DNA of 64,000 nt, taken from contig NZ_PDWS01000001.1 of the NCBI RefSeq assembly GCF_010093305.1, forward strand, positions 310,001 to 374,000, in the 5' to 3' direction. The notes under the pieces are model-generated. The model was not told where the DNA came from, searched no databases, and saw nothing but the letters and a program-made list of their open reading frames with translations. A program made the translations under genes and the position numbers. Positions within the stretch are counted from its first letter, which is position 1. Every line of letters begins with the position of its first letter. This DNA is from Pseudoxanthomonas sacheonensis. GTDB taxonomy: Bacteria; Pseudomonadota; Gammaproteobacteria; Xanthomonadales; Xanthomonadaceae. Of this stretch, positions 1-7,972 are shown one piece after another.

Positions 1-2
1 GC

Positions 3-299
3 GGCCGCCAGTGGGATTCCACCCTGGCGATCGGCGATGGATTGGCGCTGACCACTTCGCGCGACATCCTGGAGGCGATGGCCGAAGGCGCCGGCCCGGA
101 GCATGTCGTGGTCGCGCTGGGCTGCGCCGGCTGGGGCGCCGGGCAGCTGGAGTACGAGCTGGGTGAGAACAGCTGGCTTACCGCGCCGGCCGACTACGAA
201 TTGCTGTTCGCGCTGCCTCTGGAGCAACGCTGGCAGGCCGCGGGCGGACGCATCGGCGTCGACATCACCCGCGTGACCGACTACAGCGGGCACGCATGA
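3..299 (+). CDS. yqgE: YqgE/AlgH family protein (3' part only)
   Basis: This is the C-terminal part (98 codons including the frame before the first visible Met) of a YqgE/AlgH (DUF179) protein; the N-terminal half lies outside the window. The fragment opens with [20 protein letters not shown] and includes the family's [14 protein letters not shown] stretch. YqgE is a conserved cytosolic protein of unclear biochemical role. The stop is 10 bases before ruvX, the usual yqgE-ruvX pairing, so the two are probably co-transcribed. Confidence 0.93.
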   Translation, partial: GRQWDSTLAIGDGLALTTSRDILEAMAEGAGPEHVVVALGCAGWGAGQLEYELGENSWLTAPADYELLFALPLEQRWQAAGGRIGVDITRVTDYSGHA

Positions 300-309
300 G
301 CGGACGGCC

Positions 310-756
310 ATGAAGCTGGACGGCACGGTGCTGGGATTCGACGTCGGCGCCAAACGCATCGGCGTGGCGGTGGGCAGCGCTTTCGGCAGCGGCGCGCGTG
401 CGCTGGCGGTGATCGATGTGCACGGCAGCGGTCCGGACTGGCAGGCGATCGACAAGCTTCGTGCGGAATGGCGCCCGGACGGGTTGGTGGTGGGCGATCC
501 GATGACGATGGAGGGCGGCGACCAGCCCATCCGCTTGCGCGCCCACGCTTTCGCGCGCGAACTGCAAGCGCGCTACCAATTGCCGGTGGTGCTGGTGGAC
601 GAACGCTCCAGCTCGGTGGAAGCCGCGCAGCGTTTCGCGCTGGACCGCGCCGAAGGCCGCAAGCGCCGCCGCGACGCCGCGGCGTTGGACGCGGTGGCCG
701 CTGCGGTGATCATCGAACGCTGGCTGGCGGCTCCGCACGATGCGACACGGATTTAG
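310..756 (+). CDS. ruvX: RuvX/YqgF-family putative Holliday junction resolvase, pre-16S rRNA nuclease
   Basis: The protein has 148 residues, close to the usual YqgF length of about 140. It shows the RNase H-like fold signature GFDVGAKRIGVAVG with acidic D11, a second acidic site VDERSS (D97/E98) and a third near D127 (LDAVAAAVIIERWL). Family members act in 16S rRNA 5' maturation and were proposed as Holliday junction resolvases. It follows yqgE by 10 bases and precedes pyrB by 57 bases, the yqgE-ruvX-pyrB order found in many gammaproteobacteria. The ATG at 296 is out of frame, so 310 is the start. Confidence 0.95.
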   Translation: MKLDGTVLGFDVGAKRIGVAVGSAFGSGARALAVIDVHGSGPDWQAIDKLRAEWRPDGLVVGDPMTMEGGDQPIRLRAHAFARELQARYQLPVVLVDERSSSVEAAQRFALDRAEGRKRRRDAAALDAVAAAVIIERWLAAPHDATRI

Positions 757-758
757 GC

Positions 759-785
759 GTTCCTTCTCCCAGAGGGAGAAGGAAC
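759..785. repeat. 12-bp perfect inverted repeat (TTCTCCC type) between ruvX and pyrB
   Basis: GTTCCTTCTCCC at 759-770 and its exact complement at 774-785 are separated by 3 bases. There is no T-run, so it is a weak terminator candidate. The same CTCCC/GGGAG hairpin style recurs near 45845-45970. It may be a dispersed repeat unit rather than a pyrB attenuator: no leader peptide or alternative pairing is seen. Confidence 0.6.
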
Positions 786-813
786 AAACGGCTTCACGAC
801 CTGGAACTGATGC

Positions 814-1758
814 ATGACCCAACAACTCGATTCGGACGGACGCCTGCTCCACCTGTTGACACTGGAAGGATTGCCGAAAGAAACCCTGTGCCGGCTGCTC
901 GATCGCGCCGGCCAGATCCGCGATGCCGCGCTGGGGCGCACGCAGAAACGCAATTCGCTGCTCGGCACCACCATCTGCACGCTGTTCTTCGAACCCTCCA
1001 CGCGCACGCGCAGCTCTTTCCAGATCGCGGCTCAGCGGCTGAGCGCTGACGTGATCAACTTCGACGCGTCGACTTCTTCCGCGCGCAAGGGCGAGACCGC
1101 GTTGGATACGCTCAAGAACCTGGAGGCGATGGGCGTGCGCGGCTTCGTCGTGCGCCATCCCGAAGACGGCGCGGCCGAGGCGTTGGCGGCGCAGGCGGGC
1201 GAAGGCACCACCATCATCAACGCCGGCGACGGACGCAGCGCGCATCCCACCCAGGGCCTGCTGGATGCGCTGACCCTGCGCCAGGCCAAGGGCGCCGATT
1301 TCTCGAAACTCAAGGTGCTCATCGTCGGCGACGTGAAGCACTCGCGGGTGGCGCGGTCGGACCTGCATGCATTGCGCACGCTGGGCATGGGCGAGATCCG
1401 CGTGTGCGGGCCGTCCTCGCTGCTGCCTGACGACAGCGCGTTGGCAGGCTGCACCCAGGGCGAGGATTTCGACGCCATGCTCGAAGGCGTAGATGCGGTG
1501 ATGATGCTGCGCCTGCAGCGCGAACGCATGGAAGAAGGGCTGGTGGCGTCGCTGGACGATTACCACGCCCGTTACGGTCTGACCGCCGCGCGGCTGCGTC
1601 GTGCGGCTGCGGATGCGGTCGTTCTGCATCCCGGGCCGATCAACCGGGGCGTGGAAATCACGGACGAGGTCGCCGACGGACCGCAATCGTTGGTACTGCG
1701 TCAAGTGAGCAACGGCGTCGCTATCCGCATGGCCGTGCTGGAATCGTTGCTCGCCTAA
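814..1758 (+). CDS. pyrB: Aspartate carbamoyltransferase catalytic subunit
   Basis: This 314-residue protein carries out the first committed step of pyrimidine synthesis, joining carbamoyl phosphate to aspartate. Diagnostic motifs are present: FFEPSTRTRSSF (STRTR at 62-66, carbamoyl phosphate binding), AHPTQGLLD, and LHPGPINRGVEI near the C-terminus. Length matches the family. No pyrI follows, so it is probably the unregulated type or works with PyrC elsewhere. It ends in a large GTAG REP hairpin shared with the convergent gene at 1854. Confidence 0.97.
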   Translation: MTQQLDSDGRLLHLLTLEGLPKETLCRLLDRAGQIRDAALGRTQKRNSLLGTTICTLFFEPSTRTRSSFQIAAQRLSADVINFDASTSSARKGETALDTLKNLEAMGVRGFVVRHPEDGAAEALAAQAGEGTTIINAGDGRSAHPTQGLLDALTLRQAKGADFSKLKVLIVGDVKHSRVARSDLHALRTLGMGEIRVCGPSSLLPDDSALAGCTQGEDFDAMLEGVDAVMMLRLQRERMEEGLVASLDDYHARYGLTAARLRRAAADAVVLHPGPINRGVEITDEVADGPQSLVLRQVSNGVAIRMAVLESLLA

Positions 1759-1760
1759 AT

Positions 1761-1841
1761 GCCGGCGTAGGAGCGACGTGAGTCGCGAATATCGGACCGG
1801 AATGTCTGCGGTTTCGCGACTCACGTCGCTCCTACGCCGGC
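1761..1841. repeat. GTAG-type REP doublet (28-bp perfect inverted repeat)
   Basis: Positions 1761-1788 and 1814-1841 are exact reverse complements separated by 25 bases. Each arm contains GTAGGAGCGACGTGAGTCGC. The GTAG end is the hallmark of REPs known from Stenotrophomonas (SMAG elements). It lies between convergent pyrB and the gene at 1854-2132 and could end or stabilise both transcripts. Confidence 0.85.
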
Positions 1842-1853
1842 CCCTGGGAAACG

Positions 1854-2132
1854 TCAGCGATCGCCCTTGCCGTGCAAGGCCAGCGCTTCTTCCACCAGCG
1901 CCAGCTGCTGCTGCGCTTCCGCATTGCCGTCGGCAGCCGCTTGTCGGACTTGATCGATGTCCGGATGCGACACGATCAGCAAAGTGCTCTCGCATGCCGG
2001 GCAGGCGTAGTCCGTCACTTCCTCGTGCAGCTCCATCTGCATCTTGCTGGGATCGCCGTCCCATCCGCATACGCAGGCGATGCGGTCGGTCCGCCAGCCC
2101 GGGGTGAAGTAGTTGCGGACGATTTCCGCCAT
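1854..2132 (-). CDS. Small conserved protein with CxC/CxxC zinc-ribbon-like cysteines
   Basis: The product has 92 residues and I do not recognise a named family. It contains ACVCGWDG (C20, C22) and DYACPACEST (C44, C47), four cysteines spaced like a zinc ribbon. An acidic patch sits between them and an Ala/Gln-rich helix ends the protein (QVRQAAADGNAEAQQQLAL). The start at 2132 was chosen because conserved-looking sequence begins there. It lies 14 bases downstream of the esterase gene, probably in the same transcript. Confidence 0.75.
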   Translation of the reverse strand: MAEIVRNYFTPGWRTDRIACVCGWDGDPSKMQMELHEEVTDYACPACESTLLIVSHPDIDQVRQAAADGNAEAQQQLALVEEALALHGKGDR

Positions 2133-2146
2133 GGCCGGGTGCCGCC

Positions 2147-2950
2147 TCAATCCTTGCGCTGCGCGAACAGCCACTTCCACATGGCGTCGTGGCGGTAGGT
2201 GGCGTCCCAGGAGTTGTGGTTTTCGTCCGGGAATTCGGTGTATTGCGCGTCGGCGCCGGCCGCCTTGAGCGCGGCGAAGGTTTTGCGGTCGTCGTACGGC
2301 AGCACCACGTCGTCCTTGGCGCCGTGGAAAATCCAGACCGGCACATGCTTCAGCCTGGAAGCCAGAGCGGCATAGGGGTCGGGCGCGTCGGCCACTTCGG
2401 TGACATAGAGCGCCCGTCCGCCAGCGGGCGCCAGGACAGCGCCGCAGATCGGCACCAGCGCCGCGAACCGGTTCGGCGCCTTGAGCGCCGTTTCCCAGGT
2501 GCCGTAGCCGCCCATCGACAAGCCTGTGAGATAGGTGCGCTGGGGATCGCCGTTGAATTCCCTGGTCGCCGCTTCCATGGCGGCCAACGCCATGTCGACG
2601 TTGGCGCCCATCCATTCGCCGTTCTCTTCGACCTGGGGGAAAACGACCAGGGCGGGGAAATCCTCCATATGCCGACGCACATACGGCCCCAGGCCGGCGT
2701 CGAGCTGTATCTTGTTGTCCGAGCCGCGCTCGCCGGAGCCGTGCAGAAACAGGATTACCGGGAGCTTTCCGGTTTTGCTCGCCGCAGGCACGAACACCTG
2801 ATAGCGATGCCGCACGCCGTCACTGACGACCTCGCGTTCGACAAATCGTGCGCCGACCGCGGGCTTGGGGACGGTTGTGCAACCTGCGAGGAATAAGAGG
2901 GCCAGCATCAGTATTGATCCTGTCAGGAAACGATTGCGCAGAACGGGCAT
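2147..2950 (-). CDS. Alpha/beta-hydrolase lipoprotein (phospholipase/carboxylesterase-like)
   Basis: The protein has 267 residues. A lipoprotein signal peptide ends in LAGC (lipid-modified Cys24), so it is probably anchored in the envelope. The hydrolase core follows: oxyanion region FLHGSGERGSD at 68-78, nucleophile elbow GLSMGGYGT (Ser145), acid near D213/D214 (GAKDDVVLP) and His245 (DENHNSW). This fits the COG4099-type predicted peptidase/esterase family. The Met at 2950 was chosen because it starts the signal peptide and has AAGGA upstream. The substrate cannot be read from sequence. Confidence 0.85.
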   Translation of the reverse strand: MPVLRNRFLTGSILMLALLFLAGCTTVPKPAVGARFVEREVVSDGVRHRYQVFVPAASKTGKLPVILFLHGSGERGSDNKIQLDAGLGPYVRRHMEDFPALVVFPQVEENGEWMGANVDMALAAMEAATREFNGDPQRTYLTGLSMGGYGTWETALKAPNRFAALVPICGAVLAPAGGRALYVTEVADAPDPYAALASRLKHVPVWIFHGAKDDVVLPYDDRKTFAALKAAGADAQYTEFPDENHNSWDATYRHDAMWKWLFAQRKD

Positions 2951-3060
2951 GCAGAGGTCCTTCGTGGCGATCATGCAGAAGCGGTAGTTTGCGCCAGCAG
3001 CGGATCGGCGCATGAACCGGCGGTAATCCCGGATGGGATATTCCGGCTGATGTCCGGCGT

Positions 3061-3096
3061 CAACGCCCGCGACCACGGACCGGACCGCGGGCGTTG
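3061..3096 (-). terminator. Hairpin downstream of the 3106-3342 gene
   Basis: CAACGCCCGC (3061-3070) pairs perfectly with GCGGGCGTTG (3087-3096) around a 16-base loop. There is no clear T-run, so a role as terminator or mRNA-stabilising hairpin is only plausible. Confidence 0.4.
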
Positions 3097-3105
3097 CACC
3101 GCAGA

Positions 3106-3342
3106 TCAGGGCGCGACCACCGGCGCCTGGCCGGAGAATGCGCCGCCCACGAACAACAGCACGAAGCCGATCGCGTACAACAACAGCGGAATCTTGTTCT
3201 CGGCGAAATTCATGATGGCGAAAATCAACCCGACCAGAGGAATGAGCAAGCTGCCCAGGCCCCACCAGATGCTTTCCTTGAACGCATTAACGACGATCCA
3301 CAAGCCACCGACGATGCAGAGCAGTGCGCCAATCCAGAACAT
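3106..3342 (-). CDS. Small three-helix integral membrane protein
   Basis: This is a 78-residue, very hydrophobic protein with about three membrane segments: residues 2-19, 25-44 and 51-69. The soluble linkers are short (NAFKES, NFAENK). GGGGAG lies 8-13 bases upstream of the ATG. It resembles uncharacterised small membrane proteins common in Xanthomonadaceae; no function can be given. It is 116 bases downstream of mgtE's stop on the same strand. Confidence 0.7.
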   Translation of the reverse strand: MFWIGALLCIVGGLWIVVNAFKESIWWGLGSLLIPLVGLIFAIMNFAENKIPLLLYAIGFVLLFVGGAFSGQAPVVAP

Positions 3343-3458
3343 GCTCGAACTCCCCAAGTAATAACCTTCGGATGAAGGCGGGGACATTCTAGCCAGTGGC
3401 TGGGGCGATGGCGGATTGTGCTGGCGCAGCATCGCCAGCGCTCGCGGCGTGGAGGGGG

Positions 3459-4820
3459 TCAGTGCAGCAGCACCGCCGTCGCCAGCCCCAGGAAGCTCAG
3501 GAAACCCATCACGTCCGTAACCGTGGTCAGGATCACCCCGCCTGCCAGGGCCGGGTCGAAACCCAGGCGCTTGAGCGTCAACGGCACCAGCACGCCGGCG
3601 GTCGCGGCCGACAGCAGGTTGATGGTCAGCGCACTGCCGATCACCAGCGAAAGCGGAAGGTCCTGGAACCACAGGAACACGATGACGCCCAGCACCAGGC
3701 CCAGGCTCAGGCCGTTCATCAGCGCCACCCGCAACTCCTTCCACAGCAAGACGCGCACGTTGGACGCGCCTACCTGCCCAAGGGCAAGGCCGCGCACCAT
3801 CAGCGCCAGCACCTGGGTGCCGGCGTTGCCGCCCATGCCGGCCACTATGGGCATCAATACCGCCAACGCGACGATCTTCTCGATAGTGCCTTCGAAACGG
3901 CCGACCACCGACGAGGCCAGGAACGCGGTGCCCAGGTTGATGCCCAGCCAGGTCAGGCGGCGGCGGAATGCGCGCGAGACCGGGCTGAAAAGGTCTTCAT
4001 CTTCGTCCAGACCCGCGGCGCCCAGTGCCTGGTGCTCGGCCTGTTCGCGGATGATGTCGACCACGTCGTCGATGGTGATGCGGCCCAGCAGGATGTTGTT
4101 GTCGTCCACCACCGGGGCGGAGATCCAGTCGTGGTCGGTGAACTGGCGCGCCACCGCATCGGCGGAATCCTCCACCGCGATGGCCGGCTGCTCGTCGTCG
4201 ATCAGGCGGTTGATCGGCGTGCTGTCGTCGTGGGTGACCAGCGAGGCCAGCGACAGGCGCCCCAGGTACTGGTGGCGGCGGCTGACCACGAACAGATGGT
4301 CGGTATGGTCGGGCAGTTCGCCGCGCAGGCGCAGGTAACGCAGCACCACGTCCACGTTGACGTCGGCGCGCACGGTGACCACGTCGGGATTCATCAAGCG
4401 GCCGGCGGTGTCTTCCGGGTAGGACAGGACCTGCTCGAGCCGTTCGCGGTTCTCGCGGTCCATCGACTTGAGCACTTCGTCGATGACCGTGTCCGGCAGG
4501 TCTTCCACCAGATCGGCCAGATCGTCGATGTCCAGGTCTTCGACCGCGGCGATGATTTCGTCCGGGTCCATGTCGGCCAGCAGGCTTTCGCGCACTTCGT
4601 CGCCGACGTGCACCAGCACCTCGCCGTCGTCCTCGGCGTCCACCAGTCCCCACACCACCTCGCGCTTGCCGGGCGGCAGCGACTCCAGCAGGTTGCCGAT
4701 CTCCGCAGGGGCCAGGGTGTTGATCAGGCGCCGCACAGGGCCCAGCCGGCCGCTGTCCAGTGCGTCGGACAGCAAGCGCAGTTGGCGCGCGGTCTTGTCG
4801 TGGCGGACGGCTTCAGCCAT
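3459..4820 (-). CDS. mgtE: MgtE-type magnesium channel/transporter
   Basis: The 453 residues follow the MgtE plan: an N-terminal superhelical acidic domain (about 1-130), a pair of CBS domains (about 135-260) and five C-terminal membrane segments. The pore signature appears as PIVAGMGGNAGTQ. MgtE is a Mg2+-gated channel of the inner membrane; the cytosolic domain closes the pore when Mg2+ is high. I see no M-box-like leader upstream in 4821-4940. The gene appears to be monocistronic. Confidence 0.95.
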   Translation of the reverse strand: MAEAVRHDKTARQLRLLSDALDSGRLGPVRRLINTLAPAEIGNLLESLPPGKREVVWGLVDAEDDGEVLVHVGDEVRESLLADMDPDEIIAAVEDLDIDDLADLVEDLPDTVIDEVLKSMDRENRERLEQVLSYPEDTAGRLMNPDVVTVRADVNVDVVLRYLRLRGELPDHTDHLFVVSRRHQYLGRLSLASLVTHDDSTPINRLIDDEQPAIAVEDSADAVARQFTDHDWISAPVVDDNNILLGRITIDDVVDIIREQAEHQALGAAGLDEDEDLFSPVSRAFRRRLTWLGINLGTAFLASSVVGRFEGTIEKIVALAVLMPIVAGMGGNAGTQVLALMVRGLALGQVGASNVRVLLWKELRVALMNGLSLGLVLGVIVFLWFQDLPLSLVIGSALTINLLSAATAGVLVPLTLKRLGFDPALAGGVILTTVTDVMGFLSFLGLATAVLLH

Positions 4821-4940
4821 GCGCGACTCCCGGTAGCGGTGAAGCCACTTCCGTGAGGGAGGCGGCAGGTCAGGTGTTCATGCGCGCATTATCCCCCGTC
4901 GATGCGGAGATAGACAGCCTGCAATGCCCCGGCATCGGTT

Positions 4941-5016
4941 GTAGGAACGGGCCCTGCCCGCGACGCTTTTTTAGGGATGCTGCGCAAAAAGCGTCGCGAG
5001 CAGGGCCCGCTCCTAC
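4941..5016. repeat. GTAG REP doublet abutting ptsI
   Basis: Arms 4941-4971 and 4986-5016 are inverted repeats with 2 mismatches in 31 bases, each starting GTAGGA(A/G)CGGGCCCTGC. The right arm's GTAG (5013-5016 on the minus strand) supplies the TAG stop codon of ptsI. The paired arms end in a run of T/A, so the structure may also work as a terminator. Confidence 0.85.
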
Positions 5017-6731
5017 AGGGAGGCGGATTTCAGCCAGGCTTCGATGCCGGCGCGGTCGCGCGCCTGCAGCAGTTTGTCGGCGCGCGCCTTCAGCGCGGAC
5101 AGGTCGCTGGCGCGGATCGCCTTGCGTACTTCCAGCAGCGTGGCCGGATGCAGGCTGAACTCGGTCAAGCCGAGCGCCAGCAGCATGGGGGCCAGAGCCG
5201 CGTCGCCGGCGATTTCGCCGCAGACGGCCACCGGCGTGCCGTGTTCGTTGGCGGTATTGATGATGTGCTTGAGCAACCGCACCACACCGGGGTTCAGCGG
5301 CGAATACAGTTCGCCCAGCGCATCGTTGTTGCGATCGGCCGCCAGCAGATACTGCACCAGATCGTTGGTGCCGACGGAAAGGAAATCCACGATGTCCACG
5401 AAAGCGTGCAGCGCGATCGCCGCGGCGGGCACTTCGATCATCGCGCCCAGCGGGATGTCGTCGGCCACTTCCGCGCCCTGCTTGCGCAGCTTGTCGGCGA
5501 CGCGCTTCAGGCGTTTGCGCACGGCCAGCATCTCTTCGCGGTTGCTGACCATCGGCACCAGCACGCGCACGGGCCCGTAACCGGAGGCGCGCACGATGGC
5601 GCGCAGCTGGGTGTCGAACAGTTCGCCGTGGCTCAGCGACAGTCGTACGCCGCGCAGGCCCAGCGCCGGGTTGTCCTCGTTGTCCAGGGTCAGTCCGGTG
5701 CGGTCGGCCTTGTCGGCGCCCAGATCCAGCGTGCGGATGGTCACCGGCCGGCCGCTCATTCCCAGCACCACGTCGCGGTAGACGCGGAACTGTTCTTCTT
5801 CGTCCGGCAATTCGTTGCGTTGCAGGAACAGGAATTCGGTGCGGTACAGCCCCAGCCCGGAGGCGCCCAGAGAATGCGCCTGCGCCACGTCCTCGCCCGA
5901 TTCGGCGTTGGCCAGCAGGACGATGTCCACGCCGTCCCTGGTGCGCGTGGGCTTGGAGCGCAGGCGTCCGAGTTCGCGCTGTTCCTTGGCCAGATCGCGG
6001 CGGCGCTGGCGGTAGGCGCGCAGATCGTCGGGGCCGGGTTCGATCACGATAGTGCCGCTGGCGCCGTCGACGATCAGCACATCGCCGTCGTTGATCTTCT
6101 GCAGGGCCTTGGTCGCACCCACCACCAGCGGCATGTGCAGGCTGCGCGCCAGGATGGCGCTGTGCGAAAGCGTGCTGCCGGCCGCAGTGACTATCGCGAC
6201 CACGCCCTGCGCCTGCAGCTGCGCCAGTTCCGACGGCGCCACGTTGTCGCTGATCAGGATGTCGCCGGCCACGCCCTTCGGCCCGCCGGCGCGCTTGTGC
6301 AAATGCGCGTGGATGCGGCCGATCACATGGTCCAGATCGTCCATGCGGCTCTTCAGATAGAGGTCGTCCATGCCGTCGAAAACAGCGGCCAGGCGGTCGC
6401 GTTGCAGGCGCAAGGCGTAATCGGCGGTGTAGCGGCCGGCGCGGATCAACTCGTCCAGGCCGTGCAGCAGTTCCGGATCGTCCAGCAGCAACGCATGCAG
6501 ATCGAGGAACTCCCCGACTTCCTTGACCAGCGCGCCGTGGAGGCGTTCGCGCAGGGTGTGCATTTCGCCGCGGGTGGAATCCACCGCGTCATGCAGGCGT
6601 TGCAGTTCTTTCTCCACCGCGTTGGCGGCGATGCGCTGCTCGACCACTTCCAGCGCATGCGGCAACCTCACCCGGGCACGTCCCAGCGCGCTGCCGCGCG
6701 ATGCGCCATGACCGGGGAGCTGCAGGCGCAC
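5013..6731 (-). CDS. ptsI: Phosphoenolpyruvate-protein phosphotransferase (Enzyme I)
   Basis: With 572 residues it matches EI. The phospho-histidine lies in STLSHSAILARSLHMPLVVG (His190). The C-terminal PEP-binding TIM barrel carries GLYRTEFLFLQR, FLSVGTNDLVQYLLAADRNN and VCGEIAGD. EI passes phosphate from PEP to HPr (ptsH, 3 bases upstream). No sugar permease gene is nearby, so the chain probably ends on EIIA proteins with regulatory roles. The stop codon TAG is part of a REP element, meaning the REP abuts the last sense codon. Confidence 0.96.
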   Translation of the reverse strand: MRLQLPGHGASRGSALGRARVRLPHALEVVEQRIAANAVEKELQRLHDAVDSTRGEMHTLRERLHGALVKEVGEFLDLHALLLDDPELLHGLDELIRAGRYTADYALRLQRDRLAAVFDGMDDLYLKSRMDDLDHVIGRIHAHLHKRAGGPKGVAGDILISDNVAPSELAQLQAQGVVAIVTAAGSTLSHSAILARSLHMPLVVGATKALQKINDGDVLIVDGASGTIVIEPGPDDLRAYRQRRRDLAKEQRELGRLRSKPTRTRDGVDIVLLANAESGEDVAQAHSLGASGLGLYRTEFLFLQRNELPDEEEQFRVYRDVVLGMSGRPVTIRTLDLGADKADRTGLTLDNEDNPALGLRGVRLSLSHGELFDTQLRAIVRASGYGPVRVLVPMVSNREEMLAVRKRLKRVADKLRKQGAEVADDIPLGAMIEVPAAAIALHAFVDIVDFLSVGTNDLVQYLLAADRNNDALGELYSPLNPGVVRLLKHIINTANEHGTPVAVCGEIAGDAALAPMLLALGLTEFSLHPATLLEVRKAIRASDLSALKARADKLLQARDRAGIEAWLKSASL

Positions 6732-6734
6732 CGG

Positions 6735-7004
6735 TCAGGCTTCCTCGTCGAATCGTCGCTCGAACAGCGCCGCGACGGCTTCCAGGGCGTCGGCCTCGCC
6801 CTCGCCATCCACGCGCACGGTCACCGGCGTGCCCTGGCCGGCGGCCAGCAACATCACGCCCATGATGCTCTTGGCGTTGACCTCGCGCCCTTTGGCCGAC
6901 AGCGTGGCGCTGCAGCGATAGGCCGACAGCACCTGCACCAGCTTGGCGGTGGCGCGGGCATGCAGCCCCAGGCGGTTGGAAACGGTGAGTTCGCGTTCAA
7001 GCAT
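6735..7004 (-). CDS. ptsH: HPr phosphocarrier protein
   Basis: The 89-residue HPr has the active His15 in GLHARATAK. It also has a regulatory serine, Ser46, in AKSIMGVMLLAAG, the site phosphorylated by HPr kinase in other bacteria. Presence of Ser46 fits the hprK gene at 8908-9858. The start overlaps the end of the EIIA-Man gene by 8 bases and ptsI follows after 3 bases, so the three are translationally linked. Confidence 0.95.
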   Translation of the reverse strand: MLERELTVSNRLGLHARATAKLVQVLSAYRCSATLSAKGREVNAKSIMGVMLLAAGQGTPVTVRVDGEGEADALEAVAALFERRFDEEA

Positions 7005-7389
7005 CGTCGACTATGGCTCCATTGCGTGTGCCGGCGGCGGCTGTCGCCGGCAGTTGATCCAATCCCTGTTCCGCATAATTCATCACCCGCAGCAACATCG
7101 GCAAGCTCAGCGCGGAAACGCGCCTGACCGGCGTGCCCAACCGGGCCAGTTCGCCGGCCAGGTTGCTGGGGCTGGCGCCGTAGAGATCGGTCAGCACCAG
7201 CACGCCTTCGCCGCTGTCCACGCGCCTCAAGGCAGAGGAAGCGTGCGGCAGCAAGGCTTCGAAATCGGCATCGAAGGGAACTTCGAAGGCCTCCGTCTTC
7301 AGCGGTAATTGCCGTAACAGACCGGTGGCGACTGCCAGCAGCGACGCGCCAATACCGGGATGGGTTACCAGGAGAATGCCACAGGCCAT
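6997..7389 (-). CDS. PTS EIIA component, mannose/fructose type (EIIA-Man-like)
   Basis: This 130-residue protein begins MACGILLVTHPGIGASLL, with His10 as the expected phosphorylation site of the EIIA-Man fold. VLVLTDLYGASPSNLA is the second family motif. It overlaps ptsH by 8 bases. No EIIB, EIIC or EIID partner is encoded nearby, so this is probably a regulatory EIIA rather than part of a sugar transporter, as known for the equivalent locus in other proteobacteria. Confidence 0.92.
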   Translation of the reverse strand: MACGILLVTHPGIGASLLAVATGLLRQLPLKTEAFEVPFDADFEALLPHASSALRRVDSGEGVLVLTDLYGASPSNLAGELARLGTPVRRVSALSLPMLLRVMNYAEQGLDQLPATAAAGTRNGAIVDDA

Positions 7390-7460
7390 GCGGGAACGTT
7401 AGCAGAGGGAGATGACGGGCTGGAAGCGGGAGCGATGGGACAACCCGTCCCACAGCGTGG

Positions 7461-7937
7461 TCACGCCTTGCGGACCACGTAGGTCTTGGCCAGCGAGTCG
7501 TGCCAGCCGCGGGCAGGATCGGTGAGCAATACCGAGAACGCTTCGAAAGGGATGAACCTGCAGATGGTGCGCAAGACGGCCTGCACGAAGGTCGGCTTCT
7601 CGCCGTTTTCATTCACTACCCGGGTGCCGGTGATGAGTTTTCCCAGGGTGAAGCCGAAGGCCGCTTCCTGCGGGATGTAGTACGCCAGCATGATGGCCAT
7701 GCCTAGCGCCTGTTCGCCCCAGAAGCCCAGGCTCTCGATCCAGGCGGCAGCAGGGTCGCCGCCGATGAGCACTGCCGCGAAGCCTACGGCCGCGGCGAGG
7801 AAGTAGTAAGCGGCCGAATCCAGTAACCAGTTGAAGAAGCGCCGCCATTTCCCTGCCGGGTCCAGACTGAGCCGCGGGCGGGACACGCCGCCGTAGAGCG
7901 GCGAATGCGGGGCTTGATAAGGGTTGCGGTCTTCCAT
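7461..7937 (-). CDS. RDD-family membrane protein
   Basis: The protein has 158 residues. A short polar N-terminus precedes an RDD-like domain: WRRFFNWLLDSAAYYFLAAA, a second hydrophobic stretch near 80-100, then FTLGKLITGTRVVNENGEKP and RTICRFIPFEAFSVLL. RDD proteins are small inner-membrane proteins; some act as ion antiporters, most are unassigned. It sits between rapZ and the EIIA-Man gene but has its own 35-71 base gaps and no visible functional link to the PTS chain. Confidence 0.85.
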   Translation of the reverse strand: MEDRNPYQAPHSPLYGGVSRPRLSLDPAGKWRRFFNWLLDSAAYYFLAAAVGFAAVLIGGDPAAAWIESLGFWGEQALGMAIMLAYYIPQEAAFGFTLGKLITGTRVVNENGEKPTFVQAVLRTICRFIPFEAFSVLLTDPARGWHDSLAKTYVVRKA

Positions 7938-7972
7938 GACGCGTCCATCGGCGGATTGGACGAACAGCGTAG

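Noticed and set aside
759..785. pyrB attenuator
   Set aside because: Perfect hairpin but no T-run, no leader peptide and no alternative pairing; it looks like a dispersed CTCCC repeat.
4821..4940. M-box-like magnesium riboswitch ahead of mgtE
   Set aside because: No conserved M-box helices or long leader could be read; only 120 bases without strong structure.
4977..7127. Long open frame (over 700 codons) on the plus strand opposite ptsI and ptsH
   Set aside because: It is an antisense shadow of GC-rich codons; translation is Gln/His/Arg-rich with no known domain, and the minus strand encodes canonical EI and HPr.
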